In this document: one piece after another, positions 1 through 11,546 of the stretch
How positions within the stretch are numbered: the first letter of the stretch is position 1
Layout of the letters: every line of letters starts with the position of its first letter
DNA from: Tagetes erecta
Lineage: Eukaryota > Streptophyta > Magnoliopsida > Asterales > Asteraceae
Length of the DNA: 64,000 nucleotides
Reading direction: 5' to 3'
NCBI GenBank assembly: GCA_030867185.1
Contig: CM061488.1
Coordinates: forward strand, 70,341,119 to 70,405,118
Made by a program: the position numbers and the translations under genes
The notes under the pieces: generated by a model
Told to the model about the DNA's origin: nothing
Seen by the model: the letters and a program-made list of their open reading frames with translations, nothing else
Databases searched by the model: none

Positions 1-161
1 GTTGCATGTGTAACGAATTCACCAATGAATCGTGTCACGCACATTTACGACACATTAATGTTTGTGACCTTACGTCGCAACGTACAAGATGTAACACTAC
101 ACTACAACATGCAGGAGATACCGTGTGACCATTGTAACACGAACACCACATTAACGTCAGC

Positions 162-765
162 TAGGGATGAGCTTTTGGTATCGAGTACCGGTACCGTCTC
201 GGTACCGTACCGACTTAGCAATATCGGTACCGGTACCAATACCCACTTTTCCTGAAATTCGGTACCGGTACTAGGCGGTACCGGTACCAGAATTTACCGG
301 TTAGTTTCACGTTGGTACCGGTTAAGTAAAAACTAGTTTTTTTGTATATTTAAATAATTTGAGATGTTTTGAATGTTGTGTATTACATGCTTAATGTTAT
401 AAAGTGTTTTCTTTATAACTTTGAGTCATTTTATAATATTTTTTAGATTATCAACTTTTAAATTTAATAAAGTTGATATGATTTTTAATTAATTTGTATC
501 ATATTTCATTTCTTTTTCTTATTTCAAGTATATTATAGTATAGTTATATTAAAAAGTATAAAATTAAACCGAAATAAGCGAATAAATTTTACTAAAAAAG
601 ATAAAACATGAAATCGGTACCAACGTGATACCAGTACCGAAATACCGGTACCGGTCCCGTCTCGGTACCGTCCCGCTAGATTCGGTACCGGTACCGGTAC
701 CTACTTTTCTTAAAACTCGGTACCGGTACTAGGCGGTACCGGTACCCGTCCCGATATCATCCCTA
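162..765. mobile_element. Non-autonomous hAT (Ac/Ds-like) MITE, GGTACC-motif type
   Basis: The 604-bp element begins TAGGGATGA and ends TCATCCCTA, a terminal inverted repeat close to that of maize Ac/Ds. It is flanked by a perfect 8-bp direct repeat ACGTCAGC at 154-161 and 766-773, the length expected of hAT transposition. Both ends are filled with repeats of GGTACC/CGGTACCGGTACC and the middle is AT-rich. No transposase reading frame is present, so it must have been moved by an enzyme supplied elsewhere. Confidence 0.88.
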
Positions 766-773
766 ACGTCAGC

Positions 774-1930
774 ATTATAACTTTGGGACACCACACTTAA
801 ATGTCAGCATTATAACACGTTTAACGAAATGAAAACTCAATTGCATGACATGTGCACCATTTTATCACTTAAGGATGAGCTCATCGATGGTGATTATGTG
901 GGTTAGTGGCCCGTGAGCTCATCCTCTACTTGAACATCTCGATAAGACCACACGTTTTGGTTTGGTTATCGATGCCAAACATGTGCCACCTCAGCACCAT
1001 GTTCACGCCAACACCATAACACATGCATGTATGTGGCGCTAGCTGTGCCCCTCAAGGCGTGATGGTTTCGATACAAAATACAACTCTATTTACTCAATAC
1101 AAAATGGATTTCTCCAATGATACATACACCTCAATGGTTGATGGTTTCGATCCGTTCCATTCTATGATGGCACTTGGGGGCATATATACTATATATATAC
1201 TCGAAACACAAGCGAATACCAGGGTGATGATAAATGCTCGAGAAAAATTAGCAAACCATCGCACTCTATATTATGTGAAGAAGCACATGCATGGTAATCT
1301 TCGGGTGATTTTGTATAACATCTTTGGTTGTATTTGCCCCGAGACAATGATGAGTATGAATTTATGTTAATTTAAAAAATTGTATTTTATTTCTAAAATT
1401 TGAATGAAGTTTATATTGTTATATTTACTTAGAAAAATAGCTATTAAATAAAAAGGATATATTTTAATTATATATTAAATATTTAGGTTCACGTGCTGTC
1501 GTTATCTTTACACAACACATGTTGTAATCCCTATCACACACCACAACATATCCTAGTCATTGCCCAGTCACTCATTACATGACAACATTTCTTCTCTCAC
1601 TATTATTCTTTCATAACACGTAGTTGGAGACTTGTTACTTGTTAGGTTTGAGGACTAATAATTTTCATGCATGTGTACATTAATGTAGATCTGGGTCAAT
1701 GAGAACGCAATTAAAAATAATTAAGTTAATTACTATCTTCTAATTTGTTAGGTCTGAGGAATAATAAGCTAGGCTTGTGTAAAATATTATACAGGCTCGA
1801 AAAATGTACATAAACTATAGCCACGATTAAATTATTCAAGTTAAGGGTTTAATTGATCAACATACTTGAACCTGCTGTTTAATTTGTTTACGATCTTATT
1901 CACAAGTTTTTCACTTGTATATGCATCTAA
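774..1930. other. AT-rich intergenic stretch, no recognisable gene
   Basis: A 115-codon open frame at 1023-1370 (+) has no recognisable domain and is probably chance or very decayed transposon sequence. The motif gtcagcattataac occurs twice near 769-814. I see no RNA gene or complete mobile element here. Confidence 0.5.
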
Positions 1931-2474
1931 CTAGATTAGTACCCGTGTATTACACGGGATTTTGATTTTATATATTTTATCTAAATTTAGGTATTAAATT
2001 TATTTTTAATATATTCCCTATTAAATCGGTTTGGATATTTACAAATATTTTTCTATCAAAAATCATATGCTAAAATAAAGAAAATTATATATAATAATTG
2101 GTAAATTTTTTATTTTAATATATCGGGTTAGAAGATAATTCATGATAAATGGAAAATTTTTAATTCGAACATATTGGGTTAAGAGATAATTCATGATAAT
2201 TGGTAAATTTTTAACTTGAACATATCGGGTTATGAGATAGATTATGATAATCAGTAAATTTTTATTTGAACATATCATATTAGGAGATAATTAATGATAA
2301 TTTGTTAATTTTTCATTTGTACATATCGGGTTATTTCAGATATGGAGCATACCATAACCCGCATTGAAATCAACCATCAAATTAAATTAGAGGATGACAC
2401 TTAAGCAAAATCCTATGTGAAGTAGTTAGAAAGTTCACATGTGGATCGGTTACTCAATTATTAGAATAGGTAGA
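1931..2474 (-). mobile_element. Helitron-like non-autonomous element, copy 1
   Basis: Read on the minus strand, the element starts with TCTACCTATT after an A. It ends with the hairpin CCCGTGTAATACACGGG, a short spacer and CTAG before a T, matching the Helitron rules (5' TC, 3' hairpin plus CTRR, insertion between A and T). Its interior (about 2060-2330) holds about five imperfect units of roughly 58 bp, each carrying a 'gataattcatgataa' and 'acatatcgggtta' core. A second copy lies at 9737-10949. No Rep/helicase is encoded. Confidence 0.7.
2063..2335. repeat. Tandem repeat of about 58 bp inside Helitron copy 1
   Basis: There are five imperfect units, each with TGATAATTGGTAAATTTTT followed by a variable 'ACATATCGGGTTA' segment. 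The units keep a minus-strand frame open (2063-2278), which explains that frame without assuming a protein. Fewer units are present in the second copy near 10650-10810. Confidence 0.7.
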
Positions 2475-3650
2475 TTATGTTTACGATCTTATTTATTACC
2501 ATATGATTAATTAAGTTTCTTATAAATTAACATATATATATATATATATATATATAGGGGAGAGTTCATTTGAGAATACCAAATATTGCGAGAAGGAAAA
2601 AACAAATAACTAAATTTTTTATTTTTTTCAACCAAAAACTTTTTTAACACATAAAAAATGATAGAAATACAATATTTATTCATTAACTTTGATATTACAA
2701 AAAATAAAATTGAATAAATTTCGTTTATTTGTTAAACCTACACATGTGAAAGTCATGTGTATGTAAATTTAAAACGCTAAAAATACATACCTAAAATATT
2801 ATATATATATATATATATATTATTTCGGTGTTGTAGTATGTATCTTTTATTTTATCTCAACTATAATTTTTTTCTTATTATAAGCATGATTTTTTTATTT
2901 CTATGTTCTTTTAGCAGCATTTCATAAATTTTTTAAAATAAATTTCATCACAACATGTCCACTGTAGAATTTAAACTCCAAATCTAATGCTCAAACACAA
3001 AAGTCTCATTTTTTATTCATATGTACTTTTAAGTTTTATTTTATTAAAATGCTATAATATTTTATTAAGTGTTTTTATTATCTAAATTATTATGTTCATT
3101 GAATAATAGAACTTAAGTAAATAAAAAAATAACTAAGTCATAAATGTAGTTTGTTAAAATCTCTACACATAATTTAGAAAGGGCTTTAATAGTTTCATTT
3201 TTGCTAACATGGCTTAACTATGCAATTAGTTAAAACCACTATACATAGCCTTAGAATATATAACTTTTTTTCATTCAAATCATTTCCATTAACATCTTTC
3301 AAGAATTTACAATAAAGTGGCAGGTAAACGGGCAACAAGTTGTGCCGATTTATAATAGTTTTGAAAGTGCAATTAACTGAACTTTGGTACTATATATGAA
3401 TACATCAAAGTAAAACTTTTAATAGTTTGAAAGCATAATTAAGTATTGATAAAAAAACGGCCACAGTGAGAACGTACGCATGCAGTTAAAGAACAAAGTC
3501 AATGAACTTAGGTGTTAGGTGTGTGTACAGTGTACGTATAATGAATTATTGATTGTTGAAAAAAATATCATATCCTTTTGAATTGTTGCAAATAATTAAT
3601 AATGTGCCACTGCCAGTTAATATTTTATTTACTTAATTTATTCTCCTAGC
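2475..3650. other. AT-rich upstream region of the kinase locus
   Basis: The stretch contains (TA)n runs at about 2531-2555 and 2800-2820. The first is followed by an 'ATAGGGGAGAGTTCA' border that resembles the edge of a TA-flanked non-autonomous element. No gene or RNA is recognised. The last few hundred bases are presumably promoter sequence for the kinase gene that begins at 3904. Confidence 0.45.
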
Positions 3651-3658
3651 TTATTGGT

Positions 3659-3666
3659 TATAAATA
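3659..3666 (+). promoter_or_regulatory. Probable TATA box of the first kinase segment
   Basis: TATAAATA lies 238 nt upstream of the ATG at 3904. A start about 30 nt downstream would give a leader of roughly 210 nt. It is the best TATA match in the upstream region, but there is no transcript evidence. Confidence 0.45.
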
Positions 3667-3903
3667 ACACCTAAATTAACTCATTGCGCTCAAATCAACC
3701 AAAAAGTTTTCCTTATTGAACCCTCTTCTAAAGTTACTTTCTCTTTTTAAACCAGCAATTCTTAGATTTTCTTATATCAATATCCATTTCATGATTTGAA
3801 CCACAGACACACAAAAAAAAAAAAAAAAATCAATAAGCAACCGATCGACCCTCTTGTTAATTTTTTCGTTCCATTCTTTTTCGGTTGATCGAGTAACGTA
3901 TAT

Positions 3904-5108
3904 ATGACAACTTCAATACCTACAAAAGACACAGTCGATATGAACTTCCATGAGTATCTTGCTAGCATAGATCTCCCATTGAAAGATATCGAATCAGCCA
4001 CCAACAACTTCGGTCGTGAAAACATCATCGCACAAGGTGGTTTTTCAATTCTCTACAAAGGGCAACTCTTGCAATCTCTAGAGCCGGTTGATATTGTTGT
4101 GCACAAATTTTTGAAACTAAATGTAAATGCCGTGACAAACGACTTGAATATGTGTAAAGATCTGAAGCACAAAAACGTCATGACTATTTTTAAGCTTGTA
4201 GACACGGAGGATCAGGCGTTCACCGTACACAAGTATGAGGCCAACGGAAGCCTGGATAAGCATCTAAGCGGCTCAAACCTCACCTGGATGCAAAGACTGA
4301 AGATTTGCCTTGACGTTGCGCATGCTTTGCAGTACCTTCATTTTGGTCTAAAACACGATTACAGTGTAATTCATGGTAACGTGAAGAGTTCGAAAATTCT
4401 ACTAGATCGCAACTGGGAAGCTAAGTTGCATGATTTTAGATGTGCAGTGAAAGTTAAAAGGCACTCTCTTTATCTTACTAGTAAATACAATGGCACATTA
4501 GAGTATATGGATCCGTCGTTTGAAAGCACCGGAGGTTTAACTCATAAATCGGACGTTTTCTCTTTTGGAGTGGTTATGTTTGAAGTCTTGTTTGGAAGAA
4601 AAGCATCTACTGAAGACAATGATAAATGGTATTTTGCTGAACAAGCCAAACTCCGTTATGTAGAAAATGGATTAATGGATGATATGATTGATCCTGGTCT
4701 ACGAAAGCAAATGAACCGTCAATCGCTTGACGTGTTCTCGGAAATAGCATATTGTTGCTTGAAGGAGCATCGAGCAGACCGTCCAGATATGAATCATATT
4801 GTCAATAAACTTGAAACAGCCATGGAACTTCAACGTAAACATCAAAGCCTCCTGCAGGTACGTACGTACGTAATTGATCGAGCATCAATATATATTTAAC
4901 ATAAAAAAAATGATAGAAATATAATATTTATTTATTAACTTTAACATACAAAATATATATATATACTTTTTAAATTATTATTAATAATAATAGTTTTCTA
5001 CCTTGAGTTATTTTAATTCAATTCTGTGCGCTCATTATATTAAAGGTACAATCTCCAGAACTTGAAGGTGCATATTCATCCCCTCCTTTATTCAAGGTAC
5101 TTACTTAA
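3904..5108 (+). CDS. Receptor-like-cytoplasmic-kinase-type pseudokinase (N-terminal segment of kinase/PP2 locus)
   Basis: Exon 1 is 3904-4857 (318 codons, donor CAG|gtacgt). A second exon 5046-5096 follows in phase 0 and encodes a linker ending PPLFK. If it is not spliced further, it runs to a TAA at 5106-5108, giving a protein of about 338 aa. The fold is an RLK-type serine/threonine kinase: a 'DIESATNNF' lead-in (28-36), glycine loop region 43-48, beta-3 Lys68 and a C-terminal 'RPDM' motif. The active site is broken. The alpha-C Glu aligns with Asp80, HRD is HGN (157-159), the Mg-binding Asn is Lys164, DFG is DFR (177-179) and DPE is DPS (203-205). No signal peptide or membrane segment is visible, so it should be cytoplasmic and catalytically dead. 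It could be a free gene, or the first module of a longer protein joined to the kinase at 8224. Confidence 0.75.
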
Positions 5109-5851
5109 TTAGTTAATTTTCATCAAGATTAATGAAGTGACTTGTAAATTTAGAAGCATATATGTATATATATACATAACGGTGACGATTATTACAGAAA
5201 ACACTTTTTAGCGTGATAATAAAACAATACTTGATCAAATTATTAACTATTTTAATACCATTAATTTAAATACATATAAATCAATGATTCTTTAATTTAC
5301 ATCTAATTTAAATCAATAATTTATTAATTTATATGTATGTAAATTAATAATTTAATATTTTTATAATTAAAGTTGTTTTATAAGAATCTTAACCCATATG
5401 TATAATTTCATTTTTTTATATAAACCGGAGCACGATGGTTAATATTTCACACACATAAAATATATACATTTATACAACTAGCTAGAGGGCCGAGCATTTA
5501 TTTTGAAACCCAACCAACAATCACTTGAGATTTGTGAAAACAATTTATTATATAAATCGAATAAATGCATCATGCATGTGCCTTTTAATATGTTTTGAGG
5601 TTTATTTTATTGGAAAATTGGATTTATTAATCTTCAACTTTCACTAATTTATCATATTAATTTTAACTTTACTATTGGTCAATACTTAATATTAATACTA
5701 ACTTTTATTTAAGTGGTCACCATTAAACATTTCGTTACCATTAACTAATTCCGTCTAAAATTACTGACGTGACATACACGTGACAGATGAGTTAACTCCA
5801 CCTAAATGCCACATTAGTTTTACATCACTCACATTTCCCTTTTAACTTCAA
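5109..5851. other. AT-rich sequence; intron or spacer of the kinase locus
   Basis: No coding exon continuing the pseudokinase with PP2 sequence is seen here. The stretch 5630-5830 ('tcaactttcac', 'accattaac' motifs) resembles fragments of the AT-rich foldback elements found elsewhere in the window, but it has no intact ends. Confidence 0.4.
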
Positions 5852-5990
5852 CTAGATGAAATTCACCCGCTCGCACTTTGTGCGAGCGTTTTGTTTTGCA
5901 ACTTGCTCGCTCGTATGTTGCGAGAGCGTTTTATTTTGTAACTTGCTCGCTCGCATGTTGCGCGAGTTTTTTTTTTTGCAACTTGATTTA
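5852..5990 (-). mobile_element. Helitron-like 3' terminus with triplicated hairpin
   Basis: On the minus strand, a hairpin GCTCGCAC-aaa-GTGCGAGC is followed about a dozen bases later by CTAG and then T, a Helitron-style 3' end. The hairpin-bearing unit of about 45 bp, with 'GCTCGC' arms and a 'TTGCAACTTG' border, is repeated three times up to about 5985. The 5' end was not located. Confidence 0.5.
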
Positions 5991-6087
5991 AATGATCATA
6001 TGATAACCACACTTATGTTTGTTGATAAATACATATGCATTTGAGATAATAGTGGAAAGATTGTTCATAACACATTTCTAATCATAT

Positions 6088-6462
6088 AGAGGTGCACAAA
6101 TCGGTTAATCGGTTATTTAATACCCTAACCGGTTATTTTCGGTTATTGAGAAAATCGGTTATTTGTTTTAATCAGCTCGGTTAATAACCGGTTTTTTTTC
6201 AAAATTTTCGGTTATTTTACTTTAACCGGCTCGGTTAATTAACCGGTTTTTTCTAATATTTTATTATTTTTTCGGGTTTTTCCCCTGTTAACCAGTAGAT
6301 CGGTTAAAATTCGGTTTTAAAAAAACCGGTTAATAACCAGTTATTCATAAAAAATCCCTAATCGGTTACGAACCTACGGTTAAAAAAAATACCTTAACCA
6401 ATTATTTCTCAATCGGTTAATACCTGGTTTCGGTTATTAAACCGGTTATTTTTTGCACCTCT
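6088..6462. mobile_element. Non-autonomous hAT MITE, CGGTTA-motif type
   Basis: The 375-bp element starts AGAGGTGCAC and ends TTGCACCTCT, with a perfect 8-bp direct repeat AATCATAT at 6080-6087 and 6463-6470. The body consists almost entirely of variations on CGGTTA/AACCGG. No coding capacity. It would lie in an intron if the kinase segments form one gene. Confidence 0.88.
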
Positions 6463-6470
6463 AATCATAT

Positions 6471-8214
6471 AGATAGAATATATACAACTACGGTGAGCAT
6501 CAAAGTTTTGTTCTCTTCTTTGAAATAGTATTGCTGCACTTAAATTTGGGAATTGAAAGAGCTTGTGGAAAAAAAATTTACATCACGATACTTTTATTTT
6601 ATTGTCGTTCTTGTTACCTTTTTTTCATTCATGGTCACAGTTAAAAAAGTAGATTGTGGAAAACAGTTACCAAATTGATTTGTGCAGTTAATATTCTTCT
6701 AAACCCTAAACACCATTAATACACAAAATGCTAGTCACCTGATCCCCTAAACCTCCTATGGCTCCGTCGAGTCGCTAACCACCAACTATAACGCTCGCAA
6801 CCATCTCCGGTCTAAACCCCTGTCGCACCCCATCACCAGCATCTGACACCACAGCCTTATCTACTACAACCTCCGGTCGCCACCACCGCCCAAAACCTAG
6901 TTCCAATAAACAAATCCGATGTAGAGGGAGAGCGACGACATGGTGTTTGTCCGGCAAACAAATCAGATTTACAGGGAGATCTCTTTCCGGGAGAGAAAGT
7001 GCTGATGCATATAATCCATAGCCTTTGTTATCAAAGTAAAATACACTAAAGTTTACTGTTTAAAACTTTGGGTTTTCAATTAAAAGGATAATTCATTTGT
7101 TTAAAATTATTTAATCCCCCTTAACCCTTTAATTTCACATTACCATTTTATTTCATTAAAATTTTAAATAAGATCATTTAGTTAACATTGGGTATATATG
7201 CAATTGATTTTTTTAGTGGGGAATATGCAATTATAGGGTGTTTATAAGGGTAAATATGCAATTAAATATAAAAAAACTAAAAAAAGTTAAAAACAAAAAT
7301 AAAAAACTAGAATGGTCCAAGACCGTATTTCTTCCTAACTTCTTGTTTGTAGGATTCGGCTAACTGTTGGTCGATTCCCCTTTTATTTTTAATAATCAAG
7401 TTTTTCTTTTTGGTTTTGATTAAACTCTCATTTGCTCAGTCAAAGCCGACTTGGTTTCCGGGTCAGCTGATTGTACACTAGTTGAGCTTTGAACGATGAG
7501 CTTTACCCCTTTCAATTGGCCTTTTGAACATGGCTTCGTCCTACGAGGCATCCTCGTTTAGATCATAAAAAGTGCGAGCATCGAGTCCTTTCGTTTACCA
7601 GTCAAAGACAATGGTTGTTGCGAGAGTGGTTGGATTTGCTACGGTTGTTGAGTCTTTTGCTTTTGCGAAACCCACATACTAAGTTCTTCATAACCCCATT
7701 CGGCAGGATCGCTATACGGCCGATATAGGTTATTTCCGGAATCGAAATGATCCATTTTGTTTGTAGAAAGTGAGAATGTACGTGATCGGAGACGTGAGTT
7801 AAGCCCACAAACAGATTTAGTCGGTATTTGCTGATGTAGGCTTAAAAACATGTTCATTATTATTAAAAAAGTTGGTCGATCAACATGTCCATTTTGATAA
7901 ATAAAAATATAAAATAAAAAAAAAGAAAAGAAATACCATATAAATAATCACAAGTATCCAGGTTTGTTGTGATTAAAATCTTGCATTTCCTTAGTCAATG
8001 CTTTAACGCATCTTTTGCTCATAGATGTTTACAAGTTCCAACACAATAAGCCTTTGCCATTAGTTAATATGAAACCCGTTTGATCATTTTGTGTTCTAAA
8101 CATAATTAAGCATGTTTAGCTCTTTATATTTTCATCCAGCATCCTTACTAGCAAATAGGCTCCAACACTATATTTTTTTCCCTCTATTCTAACACGCAAG
8201 TTGCAACGTCGCAG
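6471..8214. other. Spacer or intron between pseudokinase 1 and kinase 2
   Basis: A GC-richer patch at 6740-7000 and two overlapping minus-strand frames at 7602-7857 show no domain I can name. The 7300-7860 part reads on the minus strand like decayed transposon protein (several stops). A TATAAATA at 7939-7946 lies 285 nt upstream of the next kinase ATG and could be a promoter if that kinase is a separate gene. Confidence 0.4.
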
Positions 8215-8223
8215 GGGGGAAAT

Positions 8224-9216
8224 ATGGATTACCTGAAAGTTGCACTAAGTGAGATAATTTCGGCAACTAATGATTTTTCTAAATCTCATTACATTGCGTC
8301 TGGCGGATTTGGGGAGGTATACAGAGCAAAACTTGACCGTTTTGATGCCTTAAATCCATCGGAGACTAAAGGAAAGAATGATGATAAGTTGCCAAATGTT
8401 GCTATTAAACGCATCCCTAGTCCAATACATGGAGGTGATGGGTTCTTTGCAGAACTTGAGTTGCTTAGTAAGTGTAAGCATCAGAATATAGTTTCACTTT
8501 TAGGCTTTTGTCATGAAGGTCATGATATGGTTCTTATTTATGAGTATGCTTCCAAAGGAAGCCTTGATGATTATCTCATAAACAATGATAACACGTTAAA
8601 TCTTACTTGGGAACGACGTTTACAAATATGCCTTGATATTGCACAAGGTTTGGATTACCTTCATGAGAGCATGCCTGACAAGCCAACCATAATACATCGC
8701 GACATGAAGAGTGCAAACATATTACTAGATGACAAGTTGATGGCAAAGATTGCCGACTTTGGCCTCTCCAAGTTACATCATGAAAGTCAACAAGACAAGA
8801 CCCTAGTTACCCGCGTAGCTGGGACATGGGTATACATGGATCCAGAATATATACGAACCGGTAAGTTGAAAAAACAATCAGATATTTATTCATTTGGAGT
8901 AGTTCTGTTTGAAATCATGTGTGGGAAGTTAGCATATGATGAAAACTTCAAGGAGGGGCTTGCGGCAGTTGCGCGACAATGCTATAAAGATGGAACATTA
9001 AAGAAATTGGTAGATCCAAACATACAGAAAACTGACGAAAACATTTTTACAGTAGATGGGGGGGTGAATGAAGATTCTTTGGAAACGTTTATAGAAATTG
9101 CATCTCTGTGTGTGTTAGAACATCAATCCAAGCGTCCGACAATGAAAATCATCATCAAAGAACTGAAGAAAGCATTATCGTTACAAGTAAGCTACTCTTT
9201 TAGTTTAAACTCCTAA
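8224..9216 (+). CDS. RLK-family serine/threonine protein kinase, catalytically intact
   Basis: The frame encodes 330 aa if read to the stop at 9214-9216. A good donor (CAA|gtaagc) after 9186 would end the exon at codon 321 in phase 0. Every key residue is present: glycine loop 25-33 (GGFGEVY), VAIK Lys62, alpha-C Glu77, HRD 158-160, catalytic-loop Asn165, DFG 178-180, DPE 206-208, and SDIYSFG 219-225. The activation segment follows the GTxxYMDPEY pattern of plant RLK/Pelle kinases. A lead-in 'SEIISATNDFS' (9-19) is the usual RLK juxtamembrane motif, but there is no ectodomain, signal peptide or membrane helix. A possible acceptor at 8213-8214 gives an in-frame extension of three codons. It may therefore be the middle module of a pseudokinase-kinase-pseudokinase-PP2 protein, or a separate cytoplasmic kinase. 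Confidence 0.85.
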   Translation: MDYLKVALSEIISATNDFSKSHYIASGGFGEVYRAKLDRFDALNPSETKGKNDDKLPNVAIKRIPSPIHGGDGFFAELELLSKCKHQNIVSLLGFCHEGHDMVLIYEYASKGSLDDYLINNDNTLNLTWERRLQICLDIAQGLDYLHESMPDKPTIIHRDMKSANILLDDKLMAKIADFGLSKLHHESQQDKTLVTRVAGTWVYMDPEYIRTGKLKKQSDIYSFGVVLFEIMCGKLAYDENFKEGLAAVARQCYKDGTLKKLVDPNIQKTDENIFTVDGGVNEDSLETFIEIASLCVLEHQSKRPTMKIIIKELKKALSLQVSYSFSLNS

Positions 9217-9336
9217 CTTTTTCAGCTCCATATTCTTATTTATTGTGAGCGAGTACTGAGCAGTATGCTAATATTCTCGTCTCTTGTTCAATTTGAGTGA
9301 GTAGTATGCTAATATGTACTGATTTATACCAAATTT

Positions 9337-9456
9337 CACTACAAGAAATTTGATTTTTTGCGACGTAAAATTTCGTCGCAAAAACCCAATTTTTTAAATA
9401 AGGAAAAAGAATTTGAAATAAGTATTTTGCGACGACAAAATCGTTGCAAACTGAAA
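9337..9456. mobile_element. CACTA-type transposon terminus (fragment)
   Basis: CACTACAAGAAATTTG is a standard CACTA inverted-repeat start. It is followed by inverted copies of a TTGCGACG motif, as in CACTA subterminal regions. I could not find the opposite end, so only a fragment is called. It sits 150 nt beyond the end of the active kinase exon. Confidence 0.55.
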
Positions 9457-9736
9457 CAATATTAATTATGGCCTCAAAAAACAGCAAAGCTAAAAGCAAG
9501 TTATACAATTTTTGTAGAAAACTACAGCTCAAAGACTAAATCTATTCCAATTAACCGTTATCTCCATCAAAAATTTGTTTCTATCAAGATCAGGGGTGCG
9601 GGAGGTGCGACGCACAAGAGCACCATATTTCTGGGCATATAATTTTAGTGTGAGATAAACACTGTTATGTGTGTGTAAATATAAATTGTAATATTGATTC
9701 TGTGTTAGGGTTATACAAGAGGAGAGTATATACTAA

Positions 9737-10949
9737 CTAGATTAGTTCATGTGTACTAGGAGTGTTCGTGGTTCGGTTTAAAACCGTGAAACCGTCCAAA
9801 CTGATCATCGGTTTGGCTTCATGGTCCGTTTTATTTTTAACTTTCGGTCGGTCGGCTTCAAAAAATTTAAACCGTAATGAACGGTTTGGCTTATGGTTTT
9901 TACCAAAAACCGGTCGGATAAAACCGGACCGGACCGTAGGATTTAAGTATTTCAAAATTATATATTTTTTATATTAGATATATAATTATTTATAATATTT
10001 CATATTATATATTAGTAAATGTTTTTTTTAGTTTTAGCATAGCCCATTAGCACGAACAAACTAAGGTTTAGATAATTGAAGTCCAAAATGATTATCCTAT
10101 ATATTTTAGCATAGCCCATTAGCCCGAGCAAACTATGTTTTGACCTGGTTTGTTTTGAACACCTAATTACTTTAAGCTTCTTTGTGTATTTTGGCAGCTT
10201 ATTCTAAGCTTTTATTAGAATAATTTTACTTATTATGTGTTTATTTGTTGTGTATGTTTTTTAACAACATGTTAATTAGTTGTTGATTTTTTTGACATCT
10301 TATATTAGCACAAAGATGAACATGTATAGTATACAAGCCCAATTTAGGCCCAAACCGTCAAACCAAACCGGAGCCAAACCGCTAGTAACGGTTTGGTTTG
10401 GTTTGGTTTGTGTTTTCAATGGTTCGGCTTCGGTTTCGATATGCAAAAACCGTACTAACGGTTTGGCTTACGGTTTGATCAAAAAACCGTCAAAACCATA
10501 CCGTGAACACCCCTAATGTGTACTCAACGGGATTTTAATTTTATATGTTTTAACTAAATTTAGGTATCAAATTTGATTTTAACATATCACATATTAAATC
10601 GGTTTGGATATCTACAAATAATTTCCTATAAAAAATCATATGCTAAAATAAAGAAGATGATCTATAATGATTGGTAAATTTTTTATTTGAACATATCCGG
10701 TTAGAAGATAATTCATGATAAATGATAAATTTTTTAGTTGAACAAATCGGCTCAGGAGATAATTCATGATAAATAATGGTGAGTTTTTTATTTGAACATA
10801 TCGGGTTATTTTGAATATGGAGCATACCATGATCCGCTTAGAAACTCTCCATCAAATTAAATTAGAGTTTGACACCTAAGCAAAATCCAATGTAGAGTAG
10901 TTAAAATGTTGACATATGGATGAGTTACTCAATTATTAAAATAGAAAGA
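9737..10949 (-). mobile_element. Helitron-like element, copy 2, split by a hAT MITE
   Basis: The sequence matches 1931-2474. It has the same 3' border (CTAG next to ATTAGT on the + strand), the same 'AAATCGGTTTGGATAT' block, and a minus-strand 5' end TCTTTCTATTTTAATAATTG preceded by A. The hAT element at 9757-10515 has inserted inside its 3' terminal hairpin and duplicated ATGTGTAC. Without the insertion it is about 446 bp, shorter than copy 1 because it has fewer internal tandem units. Confidence 0.7.
9757..10515. mobile_element. Non-autonomous hAT MITE, CGGTTTGG-motif type
   Basis: The 759-bp element starts TAGGAGTGTTCGTGG and ends CCGTGAACACCCCTA. It is flanked by a perfect 8-bp duplication ATGTGTAC at 9749-9756 and 10516-10523. 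Both flanks of the element carry repeated CGGTTTGG/CCGTCAAACC motifs and the centre is AT-rich. It is nested in the Helitron-like copy. No transposase is encoded; the short frames on both strands are by-products of the motif repeats. Confidence 0.9.
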
Positions 10950-10992
10950 TTTCATATTTACATAAACTATCCTTTTATATACTTACAAAATA

Positions 10993-11536
10993 GGTATATT
11001 GGTTTTCACTGGTCCCAACTATCACCTTTTGTCTTCTACCGGTCCCAACTTTTAAATTGGCTGTCAATGGTCCCAACTTTTATCACTTTGGTAACCACTG
11101 GTCCCGTCGTTAAATTTTTTTAACGCCTTTAAGTTTTTTTCCAAATTCAATACCGATGTTATAAGCCTTTTGATCGGAACGATAATATAAGTCGATTGAT
11201 GGAAAAGTTACCTCAAAACGGCGCTTCGAACAACGAAATAGTGCTTCAATCGGGTGTTTAAACCTAACGGTGCTTCAATCGGATGTAAAAATTTTATCGT
11301 TCAGAGAGCCTTTTCGAGAAAACTTTTACATCAATCGACACGTATTATTCTTTCGATCAAAAGGTCTAAAACATCGGTCTTGAATTTGGAAAAAACTTAA
11401 CGGCGTTAAAAAAATTTAACGACGGGACCAGTGGTTACCAAAGTGATAAAAGTTGGGACCGTTAACAACCAACTTAAAAGTTGGGACCGGTAGAAGACAA
11501 AAGGTGATAGTTGGGACCAGTGAAAACCAATATACC
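10993..11536. mobile_element. Mutator-like foldback MITE (copy A)
   Basis: The 544-bp element has terminal inverted repeats of roughly 150-180 bp beginning GGTATATTGG, containing GGTCCCAACT motifs and the ACGACGGGACCAG block. It is flanked by a perfect 9-bp direct repeat TACAAAATA (10984-10992 and 11537-11545), the Mutator-superfamily length. There is no transposase. A related copy lies at 34958-35501. Confidence 0.88.
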
Positions 11537-11546
11537 TACAAAATAT

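Noticed and set aside
7602..7857. Two minus-strand frames that might be a Harbinger-associated Myb-like protein
   Set aside because: The resemblance is slight, the frame is broken downstream, and no domain motif can be named.
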